A stretch of 21,471 nt of DNA from Bacillota bacterium (GCA_003524085.1 DOEC01000001.1:1-21471), one strand, 5' to 3'; counted from the stretch's first letter, positions 8,040 to 13,888 are shown. Made by a program: numbers and translations. The notes: a model not told the origin generated them from the sequence alone.

Positions 8040-8068
8040 ATTATACTACCTTTATTAGCACTTGTCAA
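8040..8068 (-). promoter_or_regulatory. hsp20 promoter
   Basis: On the minus strand a perfect TTGACA (8063-8068), a 17-nt spacer and a perfect TATAAT (8040-8045). The -35 box lies inside the CIRCE repeat, so bound HrcA would exclude RNA polymerase. Confidence 0.9.
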
Positions 8069-8081
8069 TAGTGAGTGCTAA
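8055..8081. promoter_or_regulatory. CIRCE operator (HrcA binding site)
   Basis: TTAGCACTT-N9-GAGTGCTAA, differing from the consensus TTAGCACTC-N9-GAGTGCTAA at one base. The position over the hsp20 -35 box fits repression by HrcA, whose gene is not in this window. Confidence 0.95.
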
Positions 8082-8198
8082 ATATTTTTAAAATATTCAC
8101 ATTAAATAGTATATACAGTGTTTTAAAAAATATATTGGTAGATTTAGGAAGTATTATTGTGGGTGTTTAGAAAATAATATAAGTAGGAGAGTGATAAA

Positions 8199-8396
8199 AT
8201 GAAAGAAGTACCTAATATAATTAGTACTAAAGATTTAAGTTATATTAAAGATATGCTTAGCTGGAATTTAGTTATGGCTAAGAAGAGTAAAGAGTATTTA
8301 AAGTTAGTAGGTGATAAAGATGTAAAAGAACTTTTAAAGAAAGTTAATGAAGTACATAAGAGTCACTATGAAATGCTATTGGAAATTATAAGTTAG
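8199..8396 (+). CDS. Small CotF-like / ferritin-like helical protein
   Basis: A 65-residue, all-helical, soluble peptide with a GGAGAGTG ribosome site. The order ISTKDLSYIKDMLSWNLVMAKK...VHKSHYEMLLEIIS resembles the short companion proteins found next to CotF-type spore coat genes. The spaced His/Glu residues at the C-terminal helix recall half of a ferritin-like bundle. It is 8 bases upstream of a clearer CotF homologue and almost certainly co-transcribed with it. A coat role is inferred from the pair; the peptide is too short for a confident family call. Confidence 0.6.
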   Translation: MKEVPNIISTKDLSYIKDMLSWNLVMAKKSKEYLKLVGDKDVKELLKKVNEVHKSHYEMLLEIIS

Positions 8397-8404
8397 GAGG
8401 AATT

Positions 8405-8710
8405 ATGAGTAAGATAGGAAATGAGAAAGTAGAAGTTAGTAGTACTAAAGAAATGAATGATTTAGATATTTTAAATGATATAATGCAGAGTGAAAAGAAT
8501 AATAGTAATAATTATAGTATTGCAATAGATGAGATGAGTAATAAAGTTTTATATAAAAAAATATTTAAGATATTTAAGGAAACTAAGGCTTTAGCAAGAG
8601 AGTTATATGATTTAGCTTTTGTTAAAGGATGGTATACTTTAGAAACTGCAGATGAAACTAAAATTAAGAAAGAGTATGATAATGCAAAGAACTTATATAA
8701 AGAATTATAA
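8405..8710 (+). CDS. CotF-family spore coat protein
   Basis: A 101-residue helical protein with the CotF pattern: DILNDIMQSEKNNSNNYSIAIDE (21-43), then a second helix pair ending in AFVKGWYTLETAD with the conserved Gly-Trp-Tyr (75-77). CotF-type proteins are packed in the spore coat or are made late in sporulation. The start follows AGGAGGAATT. It is second in a two-gene operon that ends in a strong hairpin overlapping its own last codons. Together with the cotJ genes at 16.3-17.4 kb it indicates that the organism has at least part of a sporulation programme. Confidence 0.72.
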   Translation: MSKIGNEKVEVSSTKEMNDLDILNDIMQSEKNNSNNYSIAIDEMSNKVLYKKIFKIFKETKALARELYDLAFVKGWYTLETADETKIKKEYDNAKNLYKEL

Positions 8711-8719
8711 GTTCTTTTT
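8686..8719 (+). terminator. Terminator of the cotF-like pair
   Basis: A perfect 12-bp stem AAAGAACTTATA / TATAAGTTCTTT (8686-8697, 8706-8717) continues into a T-run (8715-8719). It overlaps the 3' end of the coat gene and touches the stop codon of the convergent gene, so it may serve both. Confidence 0.8.
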
Positions 8720-9095
8720 AGTTGTGTAAGTTATTGTATTTATCTTCCATTGAGCCTATGCCTTGTTTTAAATTGTTAAATACGTTTTTCATTTGGTCTG
8801 GGTATATTTCTTTTAGTACATTTCTTAATGTTTCAATATTGTATTTAATTGGATCGTAAGAATTTTTTACTTCTTCACTATTGGTGTTCATAATAGGTCC
8901 ATGAACTCGTCTTTCAATTAGTGCTTGAGCTGCAGCGTTTGTGATTAAGATTTGACTTATTAACATTAACCAGTTACCAACTACGTTTTGTTCGTTTGCT
9001 GTTAAATCATCTATTAATAAATATCCTATTAGAATACATATTGCACTTGATATTTTTGGATTAAGAGTAAATAAGTCGTCCATATATTTCACCAT
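8718..9095 (-). CDS. Conserved small membrane protein of unknown function
   Basis: A 125-residue protein. An N-terminal region (about 12-60) contains two hydrophobic helices, ISSAICILIGYLLIDD and WLMLISQILITNAAAQAL, separated by LTANEQNVVGN. A soluble helical tail rich in Asn/Lys follows. I recall similar 'ANEQN..GNWLML' proteins of unknown role in Clostridia, but cannot name a family. The first ATG (9093-9095) has almost no ribosome site; the ATG four codons later (9081-9083) has GGTGA at good distance and may be the true start. Its position between coat genes and rubrerythrin suggests, but does not prove, a stress or sporulation link. Confidence 0.65.
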   Translation of the reverse strand: MVKYMDDLFTLNPKISSAICILIGYLLIDDLTANEQNVVGNWLMLISQILITNAAAQALIERRVHGPIMNTNSEEVKNSYDPIKYNIETLRNVLKEIYPDQMKNVFNNLKQGIGSMEDKYNNLHN

Positions 9096-9142
9096 TTTCT
9101 TATAAAATTTTATTGTGTTCGCTTTTCTTTTATTACTTAATT

Positions 9143-9151
9143 TGGTATAAT
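9143..9151 (+). promoter_or_regulatory. Extended -10 promoter of rubrerythrin
   Basis: TGG-TATAAT (perfect -10 with TGn extension) 22 bases before the ATG. No convincing -35 box is seen, which is usual for extended -10 promoters. Confidence 0.65.
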
Positions 9152-9173
9152 TATAAAGAAGGAGTGAATTATA

Positions 9174-9713
9174 ATGGAATTAAAAGGAAGTAAAACAGAA
9201 AAAAATTTAATGACTGCTTTTGCAGGAGAAAGTCAAGCTAGAAATAAGTATACATTCTATGCAAGTAAAGCTAAAAAGGAAGGATATGAGCAAATAGCAG
9301 CAATATTTGAAGAGACTGCTAATAATGAGAAAGAACATGCTAAGTTATGGTTTAAGGCATTACATGACGGGAGTGTTCCTAGTACCTTAGAAAACTTAAA
9401 AGATGCTGCTAATGGAGAAAACTATGAGTGGACTGATATGTATAAAGAGTTTAGTGAAACTGCTAAAGAAGAAGGATTTCTTGATATCGCTGAACTATTT
9501 AGAATGGTAGGAGATATTGAAAAAGAGCATGAAGAAAGATATTTAAAACTTATTAGTAGAGTAGAAGACAATATGGTTTTTGAAAGTGAAGAAGAAACTA
9601 TTTGGATTTGCAGAAATTGTGGACATGTTTATAGGAGTAAAGAAGCTTTAGAAGTGTGTCCAGTATGTAAGCATGGAAAGGCTTATCAAGAAAGAAGAGC
9701 AACTAATTATTAA
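9174..9713 (+). CDS. rbr: Rubrerythrin
   Basis: A 179-residue cytoplasmic peroxide-scavenging di-iron protein that reduces H2O2 with electrons from rubredoxin or similar carriers. The N-terminal ferritin-like domain has E19 and two E-K-E-H motifs (52-55 and 116-119) that ligate the di-iron centre. The C-terminal rubredoxin-like knuckle has C146-x-x-C149 and C162-x-x-C165. The length fits the family and all ligands are present. The AAGGAG ribosome site is strong. It is a single gene ending in a hairpin that overlaps its last codons. It implies an anaerobe defending against oxygen exposure. Confidence 0.95.
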   Translation: MELKGSKTEKNLMTAFAGESQARNKYTFYASKAKKEGYEQIAAIFEETANNEKEHAKLWFKALHDGSVPSTLENLKDAANGENYEWTDMYKEFSETAKEEGFLDIAELFRMVGDIEKEHEERYLKLISRVEDNMVFESEEETIWICRNCGHVYRSKEALEVCPVCKHGKAYQERRATNY

Positions 9714-9735
9714 TTGCTCTTCTTCTTTTATTTTC
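9692..9735 (+). terminator. Terminator of rubrerythrin
   Basis: A perfect 11-bp stem AAGAAGAGCAA / TTGCTCTTCTT (9692-9702, 9714-9724) followed by a T-rich tract. Its right arm is also the first part of the 39-bp direct repeat. Confidence 0.85.
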
Positions 9736-9760
9736 TTACTTTGATTATATCATCTTTAGT
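9722..9760. repeat. 39-bp direct repeat, left copy (DUF1848 3' end remnant)
   Basis: It matches 11214-11252 at 36 of 39 positions. Read on the minus strand it encodes the last residues of the DUF1848 protein and its stop (TKDDIIKVRK-stop against TKEDIIKVRR-stop in the right copy). The two copies bracket the matrixin-lipoprotein segment. Confidence 0.8.
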
Positions 9761-9791
9761 TAAGATTATAATAGAGATAAATCTTTTGATA

Positions 9792-9820
9792 TTGATAAAA
9801 ATAAAACTAAATGTTATAAT
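9792..9820 (+). promoter_or_regulatory. Promoter of the matrixin gene
   Basis: TTGATA (9792-9797), a 17-nt spacer and a perfect TATAAT (9815-9820). Transcription would start near 9827, just ahead of the ribosome site. Confidence 0.75.
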
Positions 9821-9836
9821 TATATTAGAAAGGAAA

Positions 9837-10445
9837 ATGTTAGTGAAAAAGAAAATCTTTATTTTTATTTATCTGTTGACCTGCTCTTTATTTTTTACTC
9901 TTAAAATCTCTGCTGTAACATTAGGCAACGTATATGGGCACAAAATGACTGGTGGTATCGGGAATGTTTCTATTTATATTGATAATAAAACACATCCCTA
10001 TGCAACATATTATCAACGTTTAATTAAAAATGCTGTTACTAATTGGGATAATACTGGTTTTGGCTTAAACAAATTTGAATATGTATACGTTAGTTCTAGC
10101 AATGGGTCTAAAATTGATATATATAATCGTTATGGTTCTTATTTTGGAAATGATTCTTCTAATGTGTTGGCAAGCACTTCTTTTTATAATTCTTCTGAAA
10201 TTAAAGTTGATCAACACTATTATGATTGGTATTCAGCAACTATAAATCTTAATGATGATGTTTTATCTCTTGACACTGTTAGTAATGCTGCAGCCACTGG
10301 CACTTTTGCTCATGAAATTGGACACGCGTTTGGTCTTGCACATAACAATTCAATTCCGAATAGTATAATGTGTCCGACAGGTGCTGGAAGAACTGTCAAT
10401 ACTATTCAATTAATTGATCATAACACTTTAAATAGTTTATATTAA
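9837..10445 (+). CDS. Secreted matrixin-type zinc metalloprotease
   Basis: A 202-residue metzincin protease. The N-terminus has a signal peptide (KKKIFIFIYLL...LKISA, cleavage probably near residue 26), so the enzyme is exported. The zinc motif is complete, HEIGHAFGLAH (H159, E160, H163, G166, H169), with the Met-turn Met in NSIMC (M178). The start at 9837 follows the promoter. GTG 9843 is an alternative with better distance from AAAGGA; the open frame upstream to 9714 runs through the terminator and is not used. There is no propeptide cysteine switch. Codons are richer in TCT and GGT than in neighbouring genes, and the gene sits in a segment bracketed by direct repeats, suggesting recent gain. 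The substrate is unknown. Confidence 0.85.
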   Translation: MLVKKKIFIFIYLLTCSLFFTLKISAVTLGNVYGHKMTGGIGNVSIYIDNKTHPYATYYQRLIKNAVTNWDNTGFGLNKFEYVYVSSSNGSKIDIYNRYGSYFGNDSSNVLASTSFYNSSEIKVDQHYYDWYSATINLNDDVLSLDTVSNAAATGTFAHEIGHAFGLAHNNSIPNSIMCPTGAGRTVNTIQLIDHNTLNSLY

Positions 10446-10463
10446 TAAGAAAGGAATTTATTT

Positions 10464-11186
10464 ATGAAAAAAATTTTAATAATTGGTTTAATGTTGGTAA
10501 TTTTAACTGGATGTAACAATAAAAAGGAACTTAATACTAATATAAAAAATAATAATGAAAACTCTATAATTAATGAAGAAATTATAGAAGATAATATATT
10601 GACAGTACATAGTGAAGCTGATACATTTTTGGATTTTTCTGATAATTCAGTTATTTTTAATTCAGTAAAATATGTTGCTCTTGTTAAAATAGAAGAAGTG
10701 GCAGGAAGTGATAATTATAGTTATGTTACTAATCAATATGTTTTACCTTATACTTATGGTAAGATGAAAATTCTAAAAGTTTTTAAGGGTGATTTAGAAA
10801 TAAACAAAGTAGTTGATTTTTATCGTTTAGGTGCTACTATGGAATTTGATAAATATTATGAAGGTTTAACAGATAGTGAAAAAGATAAAATTAATAAACT
10901 TAATGAAGGAAGAAAAGTTAAATATAAATATGTGGATTCATATACAGGAAAAAAGGTTCAAATTGAAAAAGATAAATTTTATTTAGTTTATTTAACAGAT
11001 GAAAAATCTTATAAAAATGAAGAAAATTCTTATGCTATTATTGGTTTTGAATATGGTTTAAGAAAAGTAAAAACTGATAATGATAATTTAGTAACTACTG
11101 AAAGTTTTAAAGATTTAGATGTTTTAAATAATGAGACTGGAGAATATGAAAAATTATCAAGTGTTGTTAATAAAAATAGTTATTAA
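10464..11186 (+). CDS. Lipoprotein of unknown function beside the protease
   Basis: A 240-residue protein with a lipoprotein signal: KKILIIGLMLVILTGC, lipobox L14-T-G-C17. A low-complexity Asn/Lys/Glu linker (18-45) tethers a folded domain (about 48-240) with many beta-prone stretches such as VKYVALVKIEEV, YGKMKILKVFKG and FYLVYLTDE. That pattern is seen in extracytoplasmic lipoproteins but I cannot place it in a named family. It follows the matrixin by 18 bases with a GAAAGGA ribosome site and shares its terminator, so the two act together. It could be an inhibitor, an anchor or a substrate; none of these is shown. It lies in the same putatively inserted segment. Confidence 0.7.
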   Translation: MKKILIIGLMLVILTGCNNKKELNTNIKNNNENSIINEEIIEDNILTVHSEADTFLDFSDNSVIFNSVKYVALVKIEEVAGSDNYSYVTNQYVLPYTYGKMKILKVFKGDLEINKVVDFYRLGATMEFDKYYEGLTDSEKDKINKLNEGRKVKYKYVDSYTGKKVQIEKDKFYLVYLTDEKSYKNEENSYAIIGFEYGLRKVKTDNDNLVTTESFKDLDVLNNETGEYEKLSSVVNKNSY

Positions 11187-11189
11187 AAA

Positions 11190-11223
11190 ATAAAAGGAGT
11201 GATGTTATTTTCACTTCTTTTAT
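11190..11223 (+). terminator. Terminator of the protease-lipoprotein pair
   Basis: A 13-bp stem ATAAAAGGAGTGA / TCACTTCTTTTAT with one G-U (11190-11202, 11211-11223), with T's in the right arm. It overlaps the stop codon of the convergent DUF1848 gene. Confidence 0.7.
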
Positions 11224-11252
11224 CTTCTTACTTTAATTATATCTTCTTTAGT
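11214..11252. repeat. 39-bp direct repeat, right copy (3' end of DUF1848 gene)
   Basis: The right member of the pair with 9722-9760 (36/39 identical). Here it is in its original setting, as the last codons of the minus-strand DUF1848 gene. Confidence 0.8.
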
Positions 11253-12104
11253 AATGTGACCGACTAGTAAGCTTGATTTGTCGTCATGTAGTTTAAAATT
11301 GTCTTTTACTTTTTCTTCATTAAAGTTTGCATAACAATACTTGCAGAAATGTGGGCATGAGTTATAAACACCTATATCAACCATTTCTACACAGTTACAT
11401 TTTTGTTCTTTTCTAGCAGTCCAGTTTTTGTATTTTTTACCAGTTAAGATATAAGCTAGTTCATGACTTAAACATTCTCCTTTAGTAAAACCATATTCTG
11501 TTAAGTCTCTATTTTCAAAACATGTTTGTACTGTTAGGTTGTTTTCTTTTGCAGATTTGCTAAAATTTTCTCCGATTAGTTTATAGTCGTTTTCTGTGAA
11601 CTCTCTAAAGTTTAGGATTTTTTCGTTTTTTCTTACATTTTGGTAGTTATCAATAAATGATACTATTATTTTTTCTACGTGTCCGTTTAATAATTTACAG
11701 AGTTTATCAAATGCTTTTATATGATATTCTATAGTATATTTTTCACTTATGAATATTGGGTCATACCTAATATATGTAAATTCTTTTCCAATTATTTTAG
11801 ATACCTCTATGACGTCACTAATAAGTTTGGTTTTATCTTTTACGTTTGGTTCAATATCTATTTTATATGGTGTAATAGTTGTGTGAAATATTATAGGTTT
11901 TTTGATACCTTTTAAATAGGGTATAATTGGTCTTGGGTTTTTAGTACAAAATACAATTAAGTCTACATCATTAAAGTATATTCTACTAATGCTTATTGGG
12001 TAAAATGGGTTTCTTACATCTACAAAACCTTCTTTATATCTATTTATGAATCACTTTGTATAAAAAGCTACTATATCGGTTCTTCCACTTACATTTAATA
12101 TCAC
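11220..12104 (-). pseudogene. DUF1848 family protein interrupted by one TGA codon
   Basis: Reading the minus strand from GTG 12104 gives 294 codons in one frame with a single TGA at 12051-12053, codon 18. The N-terminus (ILNVSGRTDIVAFYTK-stop-FINRYKEGFVDVRNP) matches DUF1848 (...SGRTDI.AFY..WF.NR...G.V.VRNP), in which that codon is a conserved Trp. The C-terminal half keeps the Cys cluster NSCPHFCKYCYANF, the radical-SAM-like feature of the family. GAGGT lies upstream of the GTG. The rest of the frame is intact and under evident constraint, so the lesion is very recent, is a sequencing error, or is read through. Function of the family is not established; a metal-cofactor enzyme is likely. Confidence 0.85.
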
Positions 12105-12134
12105 GACTGTTAACCTCTTTTGTCGCAGAGAGTA

Positions 12135-12161
12135 AAGAAAAAACTATTCCGAAGAATAGTT
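12135..12161 (-). terminator. Terminator after tRNA-Asn
   Basis: On the minus strand an 8-bp stem AACTATTC / GAATAGTT closes a classic C(TTCG)G tetraloop and is followed by TTTTCTTT. It lies 12 bases past the tRNA CCA end. Confidence 0.9.
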
Positions 12162-12173
12162 AATATTTAAAAA

Positions 12174-12249
12174 TGGCGCCTGTTGCAGGACTCGAACCTG
12201 CGACCTAACGGTTAACAGCCGTGCGCTCTACCGACTGAGCTAAACAGGC
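12174..12249 (-). tRNA. tRNA-Asn (GTT)
   Basis: 76 bases including an encoded CCA. The acceptor arms GCCTGTT / AACAGGC pair fully, the discriminator is G and the T-loop is GGTTCGAGTCC. The D-loop region AGCTCAGTCGGTAGAGC is canonical. The anticodon loop CTGTTAA gives GTT, reading Asn AAC/AAT codons. Confidence 0.97.
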
Positions 12250-12350
12250 ATCACATGTATATAATTCTACATCAATATATGTTATTTGTCAAATGAAAAT
12301 GTTAAATTTTTTAAAAAATTTTAATTTTACTATTATTTTGGGCTTTTTTT

Positions 12351-12359
12351 TGGTACAAT
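12351..12359 (+). promoter_or_regulatory. Extended -10 promoter of the AAA ATPase gene
   Basis: TGG-TACAAT, a TGn extended -10, 18 bases before the chosen ATG. No good -35 box is seen. Confidence 0.5.
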
Positions 12360-12376
12360 AATAGTGGTGAATGAGT

Positions 12377-13327
12377 ATGAACGAAGAATTTGAAGTATTA
12401 AATTTTGAAGAACCTAAAAAGTTTAGTGTACTTGATACTTATGGAGAAAATTTAAAAACTAAGTTTTATTTGACAGACCCAGCTATTGGTAGAGATAAAG
12501 AAATAAAAGAAACTTTATTAATTTTGTTAACACCTGAAAAAAGCGCGATGCTTGTTGGTAAGCCTGGTATTGGTAAAACTGCAATAGTTGAAGGTGTAGG
12601 TTATAGAATGCAAAAGGGCGAAGTACCTGATGCTTTAAAAAATTATGATTTAATTAAAATTAATATATCTAGTTTATTAGGTAACGTAAGTAGTGATGGT
12701 GTAAATGAGAATAAACTACAAATTCTTGTTGATGAGTTAAAACAAAGAGAGAATATTATATTATTTATAGATGAAGTGCATTTACTTGTAAGTAGAAATA
12801 CAAGTAATTTGAATGTTGACTTTGCTAATATGCTTAAACCTGGACTTGATAGGGGTACTATTAAAATGATAGGTGCGACTACTACTGAAGAGTACGAAAG
12901 TTATATTTTAAGAGATAGAGCATTTTTAAGAAGATTTCAGAAAGTTGATGTAATGGAACCAACTATTGAAGATACTGTTAAAATACTTATGGGAACATAT
13001 CCTAAACTTGAAAAACAAAGTGGTGTTACTATTCCATATAGTGAGTATACTAAAGAAAAGATATTTAGGTTTATGGTAGAGTATACAGACGAATATAAAA
13101 GAATTTATGAAATAGGGAATAGATATCCTGATATAGCTTTAGCGCTTTTAGGTAATGCTTTTAGTAATGCTGTGTTTGAAAATAAGAATACTCTTAATAT
13201 AAAGAATGTGTATGATGCGATTAAAAATACTAAAAGTGTATATGAAGATGCTAAAAGAAAAGGACTAGTTGAGTTTAAAAACGAGTTTAAAGATATCATA
13301 AAAGAAGAAAATGTAGTGTTAGATTAA
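12377..13327 (+). CDS. Stand-alone Clp-type AAA+ ATPase
   Basis: 316 residues containing one AAA+ module that resembles the D1 domain of ClpA/ClpB/ClpC. Walker A is VGKPGIGKT (about residue 60), Walker B is ILFIDEVHLL (about 126-135), the sensor region is MIGATTTEEYESYI and the arginine-finger stretch is RDRAFLRRF (about 181-189). It has no N-terminal Clp repeat domain, no second AAA domain and no ClpP-binding loop, so it is not a ClpB or ClpC fragment by simple truncation. The ATG at 12377 is preferred over 12371 because GGTG is then 7 bases upstream. It has its own promoter and terminator. A remodelling role is likely; the client is unknown. Confidence 0.82.
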   Translation: MNEEFEVLNFEEPKKFSVLDTYGENLKTKFYLTDPAIGRDKEIKETLLILLTPEKSAMLVGKPGIGKTAIVEGVGYRMQKGEVPDALKNYDLIKINISSLLGNVSSDGVNENKLQILVDELKQRENIILFIDEVHLLVSRNTSNLNVDFANMLKPGLDRGTIKMIGATTTEEYESYILRDRAFLRRFQKVDVMEPTIEDTVKILMGTYPKLEKQSGVTIPYSEYTKEKIFRFMVEYTDEYKRIYEIGNRYPDIALALLGNAFSNAVFENKNTLNIKNVYDAIKNTKSVYEDAKRKGLVEFKNEFKDIIKEENVVLD

Positions 13328-13357
13328 CATATTTATCATAATATGTTAATTTTTTTA
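13324..13357 (+). terminator. Terminator of the AAA ATPase gene
   Basis: A 9-bp stem TTAACATAT / ATATGTTAA (13324-13332, 13341-13349) followed by seven T's. The T-run is also the first part of the repeated promoter element. Confidence 0.85.
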
Positions 13358-13462
13358 AAGAAATTTTTTTGACTGATTTTAAAATTGAGTGGAGTTTTGT
13401 TAAAAAAGGGTATAGGTTTTAGCAAAAACATGGGTTAATTTTAAAAATCTGCAAATTTGACA
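13350..13462 (+). repeat. 113-bp direct repeat, copy A, ending in a -35 box
   Basis: It matches 13956-14070 over its whole length with about five substitutions and two single-base indels. It starts at a T-run and ends exactly with TTGACA, so it carries about 107 conserved bases upstream of a promoter. Beyond TTGACA the two copies diverge at once. The conserved block contains A/T tracts and the words GGGTATAGG and CATGGGTTAA. Confidence 0.9.
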
Positions 13463-13485
13463 TACATAAACTTATATGTTAGACT
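13457..13485 (+). promoter_or_regulatory. Promoter of the putative type I toxin RNA
   Basis: A perfect TTGACA (13457-13462), a 17-nt spacer and TAGACT (13480-13485) with an extended TGT just upstream. Expected start is near 13492. Copy B has the same design (TTGACA-17-TAAAGT with TGG). Confidence 0.7.
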
Positions 13486-13523
13486 ACAAAACAAGGAACG
13501 CTTACATTGGGTGACTGCCTTTT

Positions 13524-13566
13524 CACCTTGGCTCCTTTCAGGGGAAGGTCAAGGTGAGGGGGTGAT
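13524..13566 (+). promoter_or_regulatory. 5' leader stem-loop next to the toxin ribosome site
   Basis: CACCTTG (13524-13530) pairs with CAAGGTG (13550-13556), with an inner CCTTTC / GGAAGG stem. The Shine-Dalgarno sequence AGGGGGTGAT (13557-13566, one base from perfect) starts directly at the foot of the hairpin. An alternative pairing of GGTGA (13510-13514) with TCACC (13523-13527) competes for the same arm. Such leader structures control translation of type I toxins. Confidence 0.55.
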
Positions 13567-13569
13567 AAT

Positions 13570-13680
13570 GTGGTAAGAGACATAATTGGTGTCCTTATCA
13601 AGGGGATTATCTTTTTCTTACAGCGACGTAAGAAAAAAAGACACCTATCTTTAGTAATAAAGATAGATGTAAGATCATAA
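13570..13680 (+). CDS. Candidate type I toxin peptide, 36 residues
   Basis: GTG at 13570 with a near-perfect ribosome site (AGGGGGTGAT) five to six bases upstream opens a frame of 36 codons ending in TAA at 13678-13680. The peptide is a short hydrophobic segment, DIIGVLIKGIIFFL, followed by the very basic QRRKKKRH and a polar tail. This is the size and layout of Fst/Ldr/TxpA-like membrane toxins, though it matches none that I recall by sequence. Its 3' half is covered by a convergent antisense RNA. The last third of the frame coincides with the antisense terminator stem, so the true coding part could be shorter, or the locus could be a purely noncoding RNA. Hypothetical. Confidence 0.4.
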   Translation: MVRDIIGVLIKGIIFFLQRRKKKRHLSLVIKIDVRS

Positions 13681-13714
13681 AAAGGCTTACATTCAATCAA
13701 TGAACGTTCCTTTC
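13633..13714 (-). ncRNA. Convergent antisense RNA, about 80 nt, candidate antitoxin
   Basis: A strong minus-strand promoter (13721-13749) predicts a start near 13714. The RNA ends at a textbook terminator: arms 13659-13670 and 13641-13652 pair over 12 bp with one G-U on this strand (ACATCTATCTTT / AAAGATAGGTGT) and are followed by CTTTTTTTC. On the plus strand the same stem has an A-C mismatch and no T-run, so the terminator is built for the antisense direction. The RNA is fully complementary to the toxin frame's 3' part. It also carries AATGTAAGC, complementary to GCTTACATT (13500-13508) near the toxin RNA 5' end. Confidence 0.6.
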
Positions 13715-13732
13715 ATTAATAGTATATTATAT
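13686..13732. repeat. 47-bp direct repeat, copy 1 (antisense RNA 5' end and -10)
   Basis: Begins CTTACATTCAATC and includes GAACGTTCC and the minus-strand -10 box (AGTATA on this strand). It is nearly identical to 13841-13888 (one substitution, one extra A in copy 2). Confidence 0.9.
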
Positions 13733-13749
13733 TTTTATAATTTATGCAA
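13721..13749 (-). promoter_or_regulatory. Promoter of the antisense RNA
   Basis: Minus strand TTGCAT (13744-13749), a 17-nt spacer and TATACT (13721-13726). Confidence 0.7.
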
Positions 13750-13812
13750 GTAATTTTACGCGAAAAGCTTATTAAAAAATTTTTTTTATAAAATCATAAA
13801 GATGTTTTTAAT

Positions 13813-13842
13813 AGTCTTTTTTTACATTTTAAAAAAAAGACT
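13813..13842. other. 11-bp T/A-tract hairpin
   Basis: AGTCTTTTTTT (13813-13823) pairs perfectly with AAAAAAAGACT (13832-13842). Read on the minus strand it follows the second antisense repeat copy and gives that RNA a run of eight T's after GTAAGTC, so it may act as a minus-strand stop. No gene is seen between 13741 and 13840. Confidence 0.5.
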
Positions 13843-13888
13843 TACATTCAATCAATGAACGTTCCTTTCAATTAATAGTATATCATAT
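13841..13888. repeat. 48-bp direct repeat, copy 2 (orphan antisense region)
   Basis: It matches 13686-13732 almost base for base, including the minus-strand TATACT (13877-13882). It has no recognisable -35 box at 16-18 nt spacing and no toxin-like frame opposite. It looks like the remnant of a duplicated antisense gene. Confidence 0.85.

Noticed and set aside
9714..9836. Longer N-terminus for the matrixin starting at 9714
   Set aside because: It would run through the rubrerythrin terminator and upstream of the matrixin promoter; the signal peptide begins at the chosen start.
11721..11915. Plus-strand 64-codon frame
   Set aside because: It is the shadow of the well-conserved DUF1848 frame on the opposite strand.
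13400..13440. sigF/sigG/sigK promoter inside the 113-bp element (GTATA...CATGGGTTA)
   Set aside because: The CATA core is altered to CATG and the spacing differs by one base between the two copies, so the match is not reliable.
13479..13700. A 73-codon minus-strand frame across the toxin region
   Set aside because: It needs a TTG start, its sequence is Cys/Pro-rich without protein-like periodicity, and the minus-strand terminator at about 13633-13670 would cut its mRNA.
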